A DNA stretch of 64,000 nucleotides from Candidatus Polarisedimenticolaceae bacterium (GTDB lineage Bacteria > Acidobacteriota > Polarisedimenticolia > Polarisedimenticolales > DASRJG01), in the NCBI GenBank assembly GCA_036275915.1, contig DASUCV010000008.1, positions 27,211-91,210 of the forward strand, read 5' to 3'. The translations under genes were made by a program, and so were the position numbers. The notes beneath the pieces are model-generated. The model was not told the DNA's origin. It ran no database searches and saw only the letters and a list, made by a program, of their open reading frames with translations. Numbering within the stretch: position 1 is the stretch's first letter; each line of letters opens with the position of its first letter. Of the stretch, positions 49,476 through 57,373 are shown in pieces.

Positions 49476-49895
49476 TTACGCGTGGTTCTTCTTGCGCTGC
49501 GCAAGGGTGCCGGCGACGAGCTGCTCCAGAACCTTGGGATCGACGTCGGCCATCTTCTTGATGTAGAGGCAGCCTTTCGCCGTCTTGTGCTTGCCGAGCT
49601 TGGCGAGGAGCTGCTCGCGCTTCGGGAACTCGGCCATGAGGTAGATCGCGATCTCGGAAGCACGCGACGAGAAGCCGGTCAGGCACGAGTCGCCCTCGCG
49701 GCCGCTGTCGTACTTGTAGTGGTAGCTGCCGAAGCCGACGATGCTCGGGCCCCACATTTTGGGCTTCTCGCCGGTCGCCTTGGTCATGAGCTTCGCGAGA
49801 GCGCGGCAATCCTTCTGCCTCTCCTCGCTCTTGATGGCGCCGAGGTAGCCGTCGACGCTCGCGCCCGTGGCTTTGGTCTTGTTCTCCGTCGCCAT
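49476..49895 (-). CDS. DUF1801 (YdhG-like) protein
   Basis: 139 residues from the ATG at 49895, preceded by GGGAGGAG; the frame extends upstream but without a better start. The sequence SVDGYLGAIKSEERQKDCRAL followed by MWGPSIVGFGSYHYKY and the C-terminal CLYIKKMADVDPKVLEQLV matches the DUF1801 family, related in fold to frataxin-like YdhG proteins. It is a cytosolic protein of unknown role. A second, more distant DUF1801 protein is encoded at 54453-54845. It is convergent with the phosphoesterase gene, 10 bases away. Confidence 0.8.
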   Translation of the reverse strand: MATENKTKATGASVDGYLGAIKSEERQKDCRALAKLMTKATGEKPKMWGPSIVGFGSYHYKYDSGREGDSCLTGFSSRASEIAIYLMAEFPKREQLLAKLGKHKTAKGCLYIKKMADVDPKVLEQLVAGTLAQRKKNHA

Positions 49896-49995
49896 GGCAG
49901 ACTCCTCCCGTGGGTCGCGGATCTTGCCACGGTATGGCCGCAAGCGTCCGAAAAAAGTCCGGTAACTTTCGCCGCGCAGGAGCGTAGTAGCGCTC

Positions 49996-52296
49996 ATGGC
50001 TCGATGGAGGGCAGCGGTCGCGACGGCCGTCGTCGCGCTTTCTTGCGGGGTCCTCCGGGCCGCGGCGCCGGCCGAGCCGCCCTATACGGTCAAGATCGCG
50101 AGGGCGACGGGCCCGATCGTCGTCGACGGCGATCTCTCGGATGCGGCCTGGAAGGACTGCGCGCCGATCGATAAGTGGTGGGAGACGAATCCCGGAGACA
50201 ACATCGAGCCGAAGGTCCGCAACGTCGGCCGGATGACGTACGACGACAGGTACCTCTACATCGGCCTCGAGTTCGACGACCCCGACCCGAAGAAGATCCG
50301 CGCCCCCTACGCCGACCGCGACAACGTCGACAGCACGACCGACTACGGCGGGATCATCCTCGACGCCGACTACGACAAGAAGACGGCGATCCTCTTCCTC
50401 GCGAACCCGCGCGGGATCCAGTACGACGCGATCAACTCCGACGCGAACGGCAGCGAGGACAACGCGCCCGATTGGTTCTGGGATTCGGCAGCGAAGATCA
50501 ACGACCACGGGTGGACGCTCGAGATCCGCATCCCGTTCTCGTCGCTGCGCTACGCGAGGAAGGACCCGCAGACCTGGGGGATGATGCTCTACCGGAACTA
50601 CCCCCGCGACCGCCGCTACCAGATGTTCAGCGTGCGCCTGCCCAAGGACTCCAATTGCTTCATCTGTAACGAGCAGCCTCTCGAAGGGCTTTCGAGCCTG
50701 CCGCCGGGCGGAAACTGGGTCATCGCGCCGTTCGGCGTCGCCCGCCAGGAGGGCGCGCCGCGCGACGACGTTCTCGGGAACGAGATGCTGACGCCGGCAC
50801 CGAAGTACGACGCGGGCGTCGACGTGAAGTGGTCGCCGAACGTGAGCACCACGGTCGACGCCGCGATCAACCCGGACTTCTCACAGGTCGAGACCGACAC
50901 CGCGCAGATCACGGCGAACGAGCGCTTCGCCCTCTTCTTCCCGGAGAAGCGCCCGTTCTTCCTCGAGCGGACCGACCTGCTGGCGACGCCGGTGCAGGCG
51001 GTCTACACGCGGACGATCACCGATCCGCTGTGGGGGCTGCGCGCGACGGGGCAGGCGGGGCAGACGTCGTACACGGCGCTCGTCACGTACGACCAGGGCG
51101 GCGGATCGGTGATCATCCCCGGGCCGAACGGCTCGAACTTCGCCAACCAGGACTACGAGTCGACCGTGGCGATCGGCCGCATCCGCCAGGACATCGGGCA
51201 ATCGTTCGTGAGCGGTCTCTTCACCGACCGCGAGATCCAGGGCGGCGGCTACAACCGCGTCATCGGACCCGACTTCCAGTGGCGCCCGAAGCCGAGCGAC
51301 ACGCTGACGGGGCAGATCCTCTTCAGCGACACGCTGACGCCGGACGTCAACTGCGCCACGCCGCCGTGTGTCGCCCAGCAATCCCACGGCGCGGAGCTGT
51401 TGTTCCAGCACGCGACGAAGCACTGGGACGCGTTCGGCAACTACCGCGACTACGGCAACGACTTCCGCGCCGACGTCGGCTTCGTCCCGCAGGTCGGATT
51501 CCGCGAGCAGTACGTCGAGGGCGGCTACACGCGCTGGCCGGAGAAGGGGTTCGTCTCGCGCCAGCGGTTCTTCGTCCAGGGCGACTACGTCGAGGAGCGC
51601 AACCACGATCTCATCCAGAAGTTCGTCATCGTCGGCACCGGAATCGACGGCCTCGCGAACTCGTTCCTGCAGTTCCGCCTCGACGCCGAGGACATCCGCG
51701 CGATCGACGCGCTCGATCCGACGATCAGCAAGGTCCTCCCCCGCCGCCGGATCATGTGGGTCCTACAAGCGAGTCCGTGGAACTGGCTCACCCGCGTCTC
51801 GACCGACGGCAACTACGGTAGAGACATCGACTTCACGCGCGCGAGGGAGGGCTACGGCGGCACCGTGAACTTCAACGCGACGGTGCGGCCGACCGACCAC
51901 ATCCAGATCGACCTGCTTGCGAACCGCCGCTGGTTCGACGTCGACGACAACGGCGTGCAGGGACGGCTCTTCACCGCACAGGTTGAGCGCATCAAGGCCG
52001 TCTACACTTTCAACCGGCGGAGCTTCCTGCGCTTGATCGGCCAGCGCGTCACGCAGCGCAACGATCAGGCCCTGTACGGCATCGTCGACCCGGGCCCGCC
52101 GGTGCAGTACCTCGTCGACGCCAAGGACCAGGGCATCGATTTCTCGGCGCTCTTCGCCTACAAGCTCAACTGGCAGTCGGTGCTCTTCTTCGGCTACCAG
52201 GAGCAGCACGCCTTCTCGAACGTGCCGCCGGCCGACGGCCTCGAGCTCGCCGGCCGCTCGCTCTTCCTCAAGCTTTCTTATGCGTTCCAGCTTTGA
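49996..52296 (+). CDS. DUF5916 outer-membrane protein with CBM9-like N-terminus
   Basis: 766 residues. A signal peptide (MARWRAAVATAVVALSCGV) precedes a CBM9-like domain (PIVVDGDLSDAAWKDC, YLYIGLEFDDPDP), then the DUF5916 signature AINPDFSQVETDTAQI / FALFFPEKRPFFLER and a C-terminal series of amphipathic strands ending LKLSYAFQL with the terminal residue typical of outer-membrane barrels. The size fits the family. The role is probably surface binding or uptake of a carbohydrate-like or other polymer, but the family remains functionally uncharacterised. Its 3' end overlaps the convergent hydrolase gene by 29 bases. Confidence 0.85.
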   Translation: MARWRAAVATAVVALSCGVLRAAAPAEPPYTVKIARATGPIVVDGDLSDAAWKDCAPIDKWWETNPGDNIEPKVRNVGRMTYDDRYLYIGLEFDDPDPKKIRAPYADRDNVDSTTDYGGIILDADYDKKTAILFLANPRGIQYDAINSDANGSEDNAPDWFWDSAAKINDHGWTLEIRIPFSSLRYARKDPQTWGMMLYRNYPRDRRYQMFSVRLPKDSNCFICNEQPLEGLSSLPPGGNWVIAPFGVARQEGAPRDDVLGNEMLTPAPKYDAGVDVKWSPNVSTTVDAAINPDFSQVETDTAQITANERFALFFPEKRPFFLERTDLLATPVQAVYTRTITDPLWGLRATGQAGQTSYTALVTYDQGGGSVIIPGPNGSNFANQDYESTVAIGRIRQDIGQSFVSGLFTDREIQGGGYNRVIGPDFQWRPKPSDTLTGQILFSDTLTPDVNCATPPCVAQQSHGAELLFQHATKHWDAFGNYRDYGNDFRADVGFVPQVGFREQYVEGGYTRWPEKGFVSRQRFFVQGDYVEERNHDLIQKFVIVGTGIDGLANSFLQFRLDAEDIRAIDALDPTISKVLPRRRIMWVLQASPWNWLTRVSTDGNYGRDIDFTRAREGYGGTVNFNATVRPTDHIQIDLLANRRWFDVDDNGVQGRLFTAQVERIKAVYTFNRRSFLRLIGQRVTQRNDQALYGIVDPGPPVQYLVDAKDQGIDFSALFAYKLNWQSVLFFGYQEQHAFSNVPPADGLELAGRSLFLKLSYAFQL

Positions 52297-53176
52297 GGTG
52301 CTCCGCAAAGAATGTCATCGTGCGCTCCCACGCCAGCTTGGCGGCTGACGCGTCGTAGCGCGGCGTCGTGTCGTTGTTGAAGCCGTGCTGCGTGCCGGGG
52401 TAGAGGAAGCGCTCGTACTTCACGTTCGCCGCCTTGAGCGCCTTCTCGTAGTCGGGCCAGCTCGCGTTGATCCGCTCGTCGGTCTCGGCGGACTGGATGA
52501 GAAGCGGCGCCTTGATCTTCGGCACGTCCGCGAGCTCGGGCGCCGAACCGTAGAAGGCGACGCCGGCGCCGAGGTCCCCGCCGAGCTGCGTCGCGAGGAA
52601 GTTCACCATCCCACCGCCGTAGCAGAAGCCGACCGCGCCGAGCTTCCCGTTCGTCTCCGGCCGCGCTTTCAAGAGGTGGGCCGCCGCGATGAAGTCCTCG
52701 CGCGTCTTCGCCTGGTCGAGCTTCGAGAACAGCTCGCGCGCCTTGTCCTCGTCGCCGGGGTAGCCGCCGAGCGTGAAGAGCGCGTCCGGTGCGAACGCGA
52801 CGTAGCCGTCGACGGCGATGCGCCGTGCGATGTCCTCGATGTGCGGGTTCAGCCCGCGGTTCTCGTGGACGACGAGGATCGCCGGTAGCTTCCCCTTCTC
52901 CTTCGCCGGCCGTGCCAGGTACCCGCGCCCCTTGCCGTATCCTTTGGGCGAGTCGAACTCGAGCGACTCGACCTTGATGCGATCGTCGTTCGCCGCCACG
53001 ACCGTCGCAGCGAAGTTGGGGCTGAGCTGATCGAGCAGCATCGCCGCCGTCACGCCGCCGACGGCGTACTTCGCCGCCTTCTCGAGGAAGACGCGCCGGT
53101 CGATGATCCCGTGCACGTACGCGTCGAAGAGAGAGAGCACTTCCTGATCGAAGTCGTGGGCGGTCTTACGGAGCAT
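52268..53176 (-). CDS. Tat-exported dienelactone hydrolase family protein
   Basis: 302 residues from the ATG at 53176; GGAGGTTCC lies upstream. The N-terminus has a long n-region and a twin-arginine motif (DRRVFLEKAAKYAVGG), indicating Tat export. The alpha/beta hydrolase domain shows the dienelactone hydrolase triad: Cys in GFCYGGG, Asp in SAETDERINASW and His in PGTQHGFNND, with VVHENRGLNPHI near the oxyanion hole. Known members open lactone rings of chloroaromatic breakdown products, but many close relatives have unknown substrates. The upstream gene ends within REP-like copy 2. Confidence 0.85.
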   Translation of the reverse strand: MLRKTAHDFDQEVLSLFDAYVHGIIDRRVFLEKAAKYAVGGVTAAMLLDQLSPNFAATVVAANDDRIKVESLEFDSPKGYGKGRGYLARPAKEKGKLPAILVVHENRGLNPHIEDIARRIAVDGYVAFAPDALFTLGGYPGDEDKARELFSKLDQAKTREDFIAAAHLLKARPETNGKLGAVGFCYGGGMVNFLATQLGGDLGAGVAFYGSAPELADVPKIKAPLLIQSAETDERINASWPDYEKALKAANVKYERFLYPGTQHGFNNDTTPRYDASAAKLAWERTMTFFAEHLKAGTHKKA

Positions 53177-53190
53177 CGGAGGAACCTCCA

Positions 53191-53241
53191 GAGGGGACAG
53201 CTTCCGAAACTCGCAGCTCAGGTTTCGGAAGCTGTCCCCTC
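53191..53241. repeat. REP-like palindrome, copy 2
   Basis: Perfect 20-base inverted repeat (GAGGGGACAGCTTCCGAAAC at 53191-53210 with its complement at 53222-53241) around an 11-base loop. It shares its arms with the element at 47447-47489. The methyltransferase gene ends inside it: the right arm encodes its last residues (GTASET) and the loop contains the stop. Confidence 0.9.
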
Positions 53242-53823
53242 TTTCTTGATGGCGTCGTAGTAGTGATTCTCTCCCTCGTCCTCGTACTCGTCGAGGACGG
53301 TCAGGCCGTTCACGGAAAGGAACCTTCGGTACGCCTCGGCACCGAGCGAGCGCGACTCCAGCCCGGTCATGGCGTCGCTCCAGGTCTGCACTTGCGGTGG
53401 CGAGGTAAAGAGCAGCCGCCCTGCTGGCGTGAGCGCGTCCGCCATCCGGCGGATCACCGCTTCCTGCACTGAGGGCTCCAGGAGGAACATCAGGCCCCAG
53501 CTCAAGACGGCGTCGAACGTCCGGCCGAAGAAGCTCGACTCCTCGGCCGGCTCGCAAACGACGGGGACCTCGGGGAACCGCGACTGGAACGCCGCGACGA
53601 ACGACGGCGCGGCATCGACCGCGTAGACCGACAGCCCTTCGTCGAGCAGCGTCTCCGTGGTCGGAATTCCGGTGCCGCACGCGACATCGAGCACCGTTGC
53701 GCCCGGCGGCAATCCTCGCGCCCACCGCCGGATGAACGTCGCGCCGATGCGCGACGACTGCGGCCCACCGCGCCCCGCGATGAACTCGGCCGCGACCCCT
53801 TCGTAGCCGTTCGAGCGATCCAT
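53218..53823 (-). CDS. Class I SAM-dependent methyltransferase
   Basis: 201 residues. The SAM-binding motif I is VLDVACGTGIPT, motif II is VYAVDAAPSFV, and the acidic motif FDAVLSWGLMFLLEP with the later LTPAGRLLFTSPP completes a Rossmann methyltransferase. The substrate is not identifiable. The extreme C-terminus (KKEGTASET) is encoded by a REP-like palindrome, so the natural end of the protein was probably replaced when the element inserted; the fold should be little affected. Confidence 0.85.
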   Translation of the reverse strand: MDRSNGYEGVAAEFIAGRGGPQSSRIGATFIRRWARGLPPGATVLDVACGTGIPTTETLLDEGLSVYAVDAAPSFVAAFQSRFPEVPVVCEPAEESSFFGRTFDAVLSWGLMFLLEPSVQEAVIRRMADALTPAGRLLFTSPPQVQTWSDAMTGLESRSLGAEAYRRFLSVNGLTVLDEYEDEGENHYYDAIKKEGTASET

Positions 53824-53839
53824 GGATGGATCCGGCCGA

Positions 53840-54118
53840 TCAGACTTCGTGGACCCGCTTGATCTCCACGAGATCCGCTTCGGTGAAAGCGTTGAGCTTG
53901 ATGATGCGCGCCTCGGCGCGGAAAGGCGTCGGCACGATCAACATCGCCTCGTCCTTGTCCTTCACCTCGACCGTCATCCACGCGGAGTGCTCTCCGTCCT
54001 TGCAGCCCCAGTCGGCGTGGGTCAGGAAGTGCGAGCCGGTGCGATGGAACACCTCGATCGCATGCACGCAGTCCTTGAGCGTCGCCTTGTGGGGTACCTC
54101 GATGAGAAAGCGCGCCAT
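53840..54118 (-). CDS. Small cytosolic protein, ferredoxin-like alpha/beta fold suspected
   Basis: 92 residues from the ATG at 54118 (MARFLIEVPHKATLKDCVHA), preferred over a start seven codons earlier because GGAGACGG precedes it. The pattern of strand-helix-strand with a conserved-looking WGCKDGEHSAWMTVEVKDKD resembles dimeric alpha/beta barrel proteins. I do not recognise a named family. It lies in a leftward run of small genes, 16 bases upstream of the methyltransferase gene, and may be cotranscribed with it. Confidence 0.55.
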   Translation of the reverse strand: MARFLIEVPHKATLKDCVHAIEVFHRTGSHFLTHADWGCKDGEHSAWMTVEVKDKDEAMLIVPTPFRAEARIIKLNAFTEADLVEIKRVHEV

Positions 54119-54160
54119 CGTCCGTCTCCTCCGAGCCACGGCCTCGTTCTCGATTCAAGT

Positions 54161-54185
54161 CCGGGTATCCCCAAGGGTACCCCGG
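54161..54185. repeat. Imperfect hairpin in intergenic DNA
   Basis: CCGGGTATCCCC and GGGTACCCCGG form an imperfect stem with a two-base loop. It is flanked by CTCGA and TCGAG a few bases outside, and TTTT follows on the plus strand. It sits between two leftward genes, so the T-run is on the wrong side for them. It could be a weak terminator or a small repeat. Confidence 0.35.
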
Positions 54186-54211
54186 TTTTCTCGAGAGCGG
54201 GACTCTCTGAC

Positions 54212-54424
54212 TCAGTCGAACTCGACGATCTCCGGTTCGACGTTGGCGCTGTGGCTCTTGGCCTCCAACCGGGCCGGCTCGGCCTCGTCGAAGCACTGCC
54301 CGACCCACTCGCAATCGCATCGCGCGACGTAATAGGGCGGCGGCGAGAGCGTCACATGCCATACCTCGACGCGGCACGGCTTCGGAGTCTTGGTCGATCC
54401 GAAGAGCTTGCCCAAGAAGCTCAT
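54212..54424 (-). CDS. Small hypothetical protein with CxC motif
   Basis: 70 residues (MSFLGKLFGSTKTPKPC... to EIVEFD). Three cysteines (CRVEVW, then CDCEW) and an acidic C-terminus are visible; the motif ARCDCEWVG could hold a metal but there are too few ligands for a classical zinc ribbon. No signal peptide or membrane helix. The family is unknown to me. It belongs to the leftward run of small genes. Confidence 0.5.
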   Translation of the reverse strand: MSFLGKLFGSTKTPKPCRVEVWHVTLSPPPYYVARCDCEWVGQCFDEAEPARLEAKSHSANVEPEIVEFD

Positions 54425-54452
54425 CGTGTGTGCGGTCCCGACGCGCGCGGCC

Positions 54453-54845
54453 TCATGCGCGCTTCGCCGCGGATTGAGGATCTCCGAGGCGTCGATTCAA
54501 CGCAGCCGCTTCTCGCGCAAGCTTGCGCGCCTTCGCAGGAGAGATCGTCTCACCCTCCTTGAGCTCGAGCGTCGCCATCTCGTACTTGCCGCCGCCCTTG
54601 AGGCGAGGCTCGATGGCGGTCAGGCGTTGCCCGCGCCAAAAGCCGAAGAGCACTCTCTTCTCTTCCGCGCGGATCAGGAGGACGGGACCGTTCGAGAGAT
54701 AGACGAGATGCCCCCACTTCAGCGTCTCCTCGAATCGCGCGGCGCTGCCCACTGCCTTGCGAAGGGACGTGACCAAATCGTGCCGCCAGCCGGAGAGATC
54801 GCTCACGTAGTCGTCGGGAGTCGCAGCGGAGGTCTTCATTTTCAT
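54453..54845 (-). CDS. DUF1801 protein, second copy
   Basis: 130 residues from the ATG at 54845; an ATG two codons later (54839) is also possible. YVSDLSGWRHDLVTSLRKAV, RFEETLKWGHLVYLSNGPVLLI and VLFGFWRGQRL match the DUF1801 family, which has a frataxin/YdhG-like fold. The charged C-terminal helix (SPAKARKLAREAAALNRRL) is typical. Function unknown. Only distantly similar to the copy at 49476-49895. It follows the DoxX-type gene with five bases between them. Confidence 0.75.
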   Translation of the reverse strand: MKMKTSAATPDDYVSDLSGWRHDLVTSLRKAVGSAARFEETLKWGHLVYLSNGPVLLIRAEEKRVLFGFWRGQRLTAIEPRLKGGGKYEMATLELKEGETISPAKARKLAREAAALNRRLGDPQSAAKRA

Positions 54846-54850
54846 GATCG

Positions 54851-55387
54851 TTAGGTTAACGCAAGCGCTCGAGTCGGTCGCCGACGCCGCCGCGACAGGT
54901 AAGGGCCGATCGAGAGAACGTCCGCCGGCCTTCCGATCGCGAACGCGGCGAAGCACAGCGCCGGCACGAGATGATCGAGCGATGCGCCGAGGTACTTCCA
55001 CGCGGCGACGCCCGCGCCGGGATAGTTTGACGCGAACAGGAGCGTCATCATGTAGATGAACCCGCAGACGCTCGCCGTGCGCACGAGGAGTCCGAGCGTG
55101 AGCGAGAGCCCGATCGCAAGCTCGCCGTACGCGACGAGAAAGGCGATCGCGGTTCCGTGATCGAGCACGAACCCCTGAAGGATCGGCACCATGAACGGAT
55201 ACGCGCCGTCCTTGATGAACTCGTTGATCCAGTGCTGAAACCCGCCACCGAGCGTGAACTCCGCCGCGAAGACCTTGTACTCGCCGAAGAAGAGAAAGAG
55301 AACCCCGACGGCGATCCGCAGCAGGGCCAGGGCGAGCGCGTTGCGGTCCGAGCGCATCGCCCGCTCAGGCCGTAGCGCCACGCGCAT
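54851..55387 (-). CDS. DoxX-family membrane protein
   Basis: 178 residues from the ATG at 55387, or 168 from the ATG at 55357, where the DoxX-type sequence begins (RSDRNALALALLRIAVGVLFLFFGEYKVF). Four membrane helices are visible. GYGELAIGLSLTLGLLVR-like packing (here AYGELAIGLSLTLGLLVR) is typical of DoxX/TQO-small-subunit proteins. The longer form overlaps the preceding gene by 23 bases. Members are linked to membrane redox balance or thiosulfate metabolism, but most have unknown roles. The C-terminus is Arg-rich. Confidence 0.75.
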   Translation of the reverse strand: MRVALRPERAMRSDRNALALALLRIAVGVLFLFFGEYKVFAAEFTLGGGFQHWINEFIKDGAYPFMVPILQGFVLDHGTAIAFLVAYGELAIGLSLTLGLLVRTASVCGFIYMMTLLFASNYPGAGVAAWKYLGASLDHLVPALCFAAFAIGRPADVLSIGPYLSRRRRRPTRALALT

Positions 55388-55982
55388 AGCTCGGCTCGTC
55401 CTCCGCGTGCTCGAACAGCGTCGACCGCGCCGCGTTTTGATTGAACCACACTGCGGCGGCGACCTCGATCACACCGATGGGGAACCACCACACGGCTCGC
55501 AGTGGCGATGGCTCGCTCTCCGACGTCGCGAGAGCCATGGCGAGCCACCCGGCGGCGAAGCTGATGACGCTCGCTCCACCCGCGATGCCCATGACCCACG
55601 CCCAGACACGGACCAGAATGACCTGGGAGTAGTGACGAGAGAGCAGGGCGATCAGCGTCAGGCTCTGGAGCACGATCGGTATCGCGGCGAGCCAGCGACC
55701 CCAGGCCAACGCCAGGAGGTTCACGACCAAGAGTCCGACGAGAACGACTCCGAGAGCGACCGGGTACGCCCGGTCGGCGTAGCCGACGACGCGTCCTCGT
55801 TGCGCGAGCGATCGCCTCTCGCCGCGACGCTCGAGCGCGGCGAGCCGGGATTGCCGTGGGAATTGCGCAAGTCGAGCATCGATCTCGGCGAACTCGCCGG
55901 ACCCCGCGGCGACGATCCGCTTCCTTGCGTCGAGGAGATCGTCCAGAGTGTGGACGTTCGCCCGGTCACCTGAACCGGTCAT
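55365..55982 (-). CDS. Four-helix membrane protein, unknown function
   Basis: 205 residues. About 70 hydrophilic residues (including DDLLDARKRIVAAGSGEFAE, which looks helical) precede four membrane helices (VALGVVLVGLLVVNLLALAW, AAIPIVLQSLTLIALL, WAWVMGIAGGASVISFAAGW, VWWFPIGVIEVAAAVWF). No enzymatic motif. It lies upstream of and slightly overlaps the DoxX-family gene, so the two membrane proteins may be cotranscribed. Confidence 0.6.
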   Translation of the reverse strand: MTGSGDRANVHTLDDLLDARKRIVAAGSGEFAEIDARLAQFPRQSRLAALERRGERRSLAQRGRVVGYADRAYPVALGVVLVGLLVVNLLALAWGRWLAAIPIVLQSLTLIALLSRHYSQVILVRVWAWVMGIAGGASVISFAAGWLAMALATSESEPSPLRAVWWFPIGVIEVAAAVWFNQNAARSTLFEHAEDEPSYARGATA

Positions 55983-55995
55983 CGCTGCCCGGCCG

Positions 55996-56457
55996 TCATT
56001 CGGTCGATGGCTTCGCCGCCGCTGCGCGGAGCTCCCGCTCGCGCTCCGATCCCGGCTCCACGGCTTCGAACGCGAGGTAGATCGCGAAGCCCTCGCGAGG
56101 TGGCTCGATGAGCCGGCTCGACTTCAAGCGATCGGCGATGCACTCCATCGTCTTGTCCTCGGGGCTGACGAGCACCGCGACGGGGTAGCCGTTCGCGCCG
56201 ATGCTCAGGGCGATCACGAGCTTTTCGTCAGCCTCGGCGGACCGCCTGATCGAGAGGCAGCTCTCGTCGGCGGCATCGAGCGCCACCATCCACTGATTGG
56301 TGAAGAACCGCGCCAGGTAGGCCTTGCCGTCCAGCGTCGCGGCGTCTTTCGCCGCTTGATCCTTGAGCTGCTCCAACGTGACGGGTCCTTGGGCATGCGA
56401 GGCTCGTACGGCGGTCGCGACCACGACGCCCACGACAAGTGCCACGATTCTCCGCAT
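55996..56457 (-). CDS. Exported protein of unknown function
   Basis: 153 residues with a signal peptide (MRRIVALVVGVVVATAVRAS, cleavage near SHAQG). The mature part has two cysteines (ESCLS and MECIA) that could pair, and a C-terminal helix rich in Glu/Arg. The family is not recognised. It is 13 bases upstream of the four-helix membrane protein gene. Confidence 0.55.
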   Translation of the reverse strand: MRRIVALVVGVVVATAVRASHAQGPVTLEQLKDQAAKDAATLDGKAYLARFFTNQWMVALDAADESCLSIRRSAEADEKLVIALSIGANGYPVAVLVSPEDKTMECIADRLKSSRLIEPPREGFAIYLAFEAVEPGSERERELRAAAAKPSTE

Positions 56458-56528
56458 GGCTCACTCCTTTCGACGCGGCGACTCCTTCCTCTAGAGTACG
56501 CCCGGCGCCGTCAACCATGAACGTGCTT

Positions 56529-56903
56529 TCAGGAGGGGTTCGGCGGAATTTGCGTCGCTGGACCCGCATCCTGGCTCACGTTCGGCGCGAACAGGTTCTT
56601 GACGATGAAGTGGGTCACGGCTCCGCCCAACTCGTAGACACCGAACAGCGGCAGCATCATGAAGAACGTGACCGGTGCGTACAGGAAGACCGAATGCTCT
56701 CCGGAGATCGCCTTGGATCGATAGGACTGGAACCCGGAAGCGAACTGCTCGGCCGTTTGATTGCGCGCGATCTCCGCCTTGTGATGCGTGCTGACCGCCA
56801 GCGCGATGCCGAAGACGACGGCGAGCAGCACAATCGCCAAGAGCTTTCCGAACGCTCGACTCACCGTGCTCGTCGTGATGGCGATCATCGGTTGTTCGTT
56901 CAT
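56529..56903 (-). CDS. Small inner-membrane protein, unknown function
   Basis: 124 residues with two or three hydrophobic segments (LLAIVLLAVVFGIALAV, FLYAPVTFFMMLPLFGVY, and weaker GGAVTHFIVKNLF). The tail is Pro/Asn-rich (NVSQDAGPATQIPPNPS). No recognised family. GGGGGGACGG precedes the ATG. Seventy-one bases separate it from the next leftward gene. Confidence 0.55.
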   Translation of the reverse strand: MNEQPMIAITTSTVSRAFGKLLAIVLLAVVFGIALAVSTHHKAEIARNQTAEQFASGFQSYRSKAISGEHSVFLYAPVTFFMMLPLFGVYELGGAVTHFIVKNLFAPNVSQDAGPATQIPPNPS

Positions 56904-56962
56904 GGACCGTCCCCCCTTTCGCCTCTTATATCGCGAATCGCTGTCTCGATCTCGGGGGTCGC

Positions 56963-57373
56963 TCAGTCAGTCTTGCGCTCGGGATACTGCGGCAAGCCGT
57001 CCAGGATGTCGGCCCAAGGCGCCCTGGATGCCACGAAGGTGTGGAACTGTGGCCGGATTCCCGGGTCGCCATCGACCGTGCCCAGCCGGATCGAGACCTC
57101 GGGGCCGTCGGGCCACGTGCCGCCGAAGAGGCTCGAGCCGCAGGCGACGCAGAACGCCTTGACCGCGCCGCCCTCCGGCCGGAAGACGCGAACGAGCTCT
57201 GCTCCCGCGATCAACGTGAAGTGTTCTCGCCGCACGCGCCCCTGGGCGGACGCTGCGGCGCCGGAGTGCTTGCGACACCTCGTGCAGTGGCAGTAGCTCG
57301 CGCGAAGGAACGGACCTCGCACTTCGTAGCGCACGCCGGCGCAGAGACAGCCGCCCGTGATGACGTCGCTCAT
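56963..57373 (-). CDS. GFA-family (glutathione-dependent formaldehyde-activating-like) zinc protein
   Basis: 136 residues from the ATG at 57373, which overlaps the stop of the hydrolase gene by four bases. The Cys pattern GGCLCAGVRYEV, SYCHCTRCRKHSG and FCVACGSSLFGG is that of the GFA/Mss4-like family, which binds structural and catalytic zinc. Well-studied members may add formaldehyde to glutathione, but that activity is contested and most homologues are uncharacterised. Translational coupling to the alpha/beta hydrolase is certain from the ATGA overlap. Confidence 0.85.
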   Translation of the reverse strand: MSDVITGGCLCAGVRYEVRGPFLRASYCHCTRCRKHSGAAASAQGRVRREHFTLIAGAELVRVFRPEGGAVKAFCVACGSSLFGGTWPDGPEVSIRLGTVDGDPGIRPQFHTFVASRAPWADILDGLPQYPERKTD

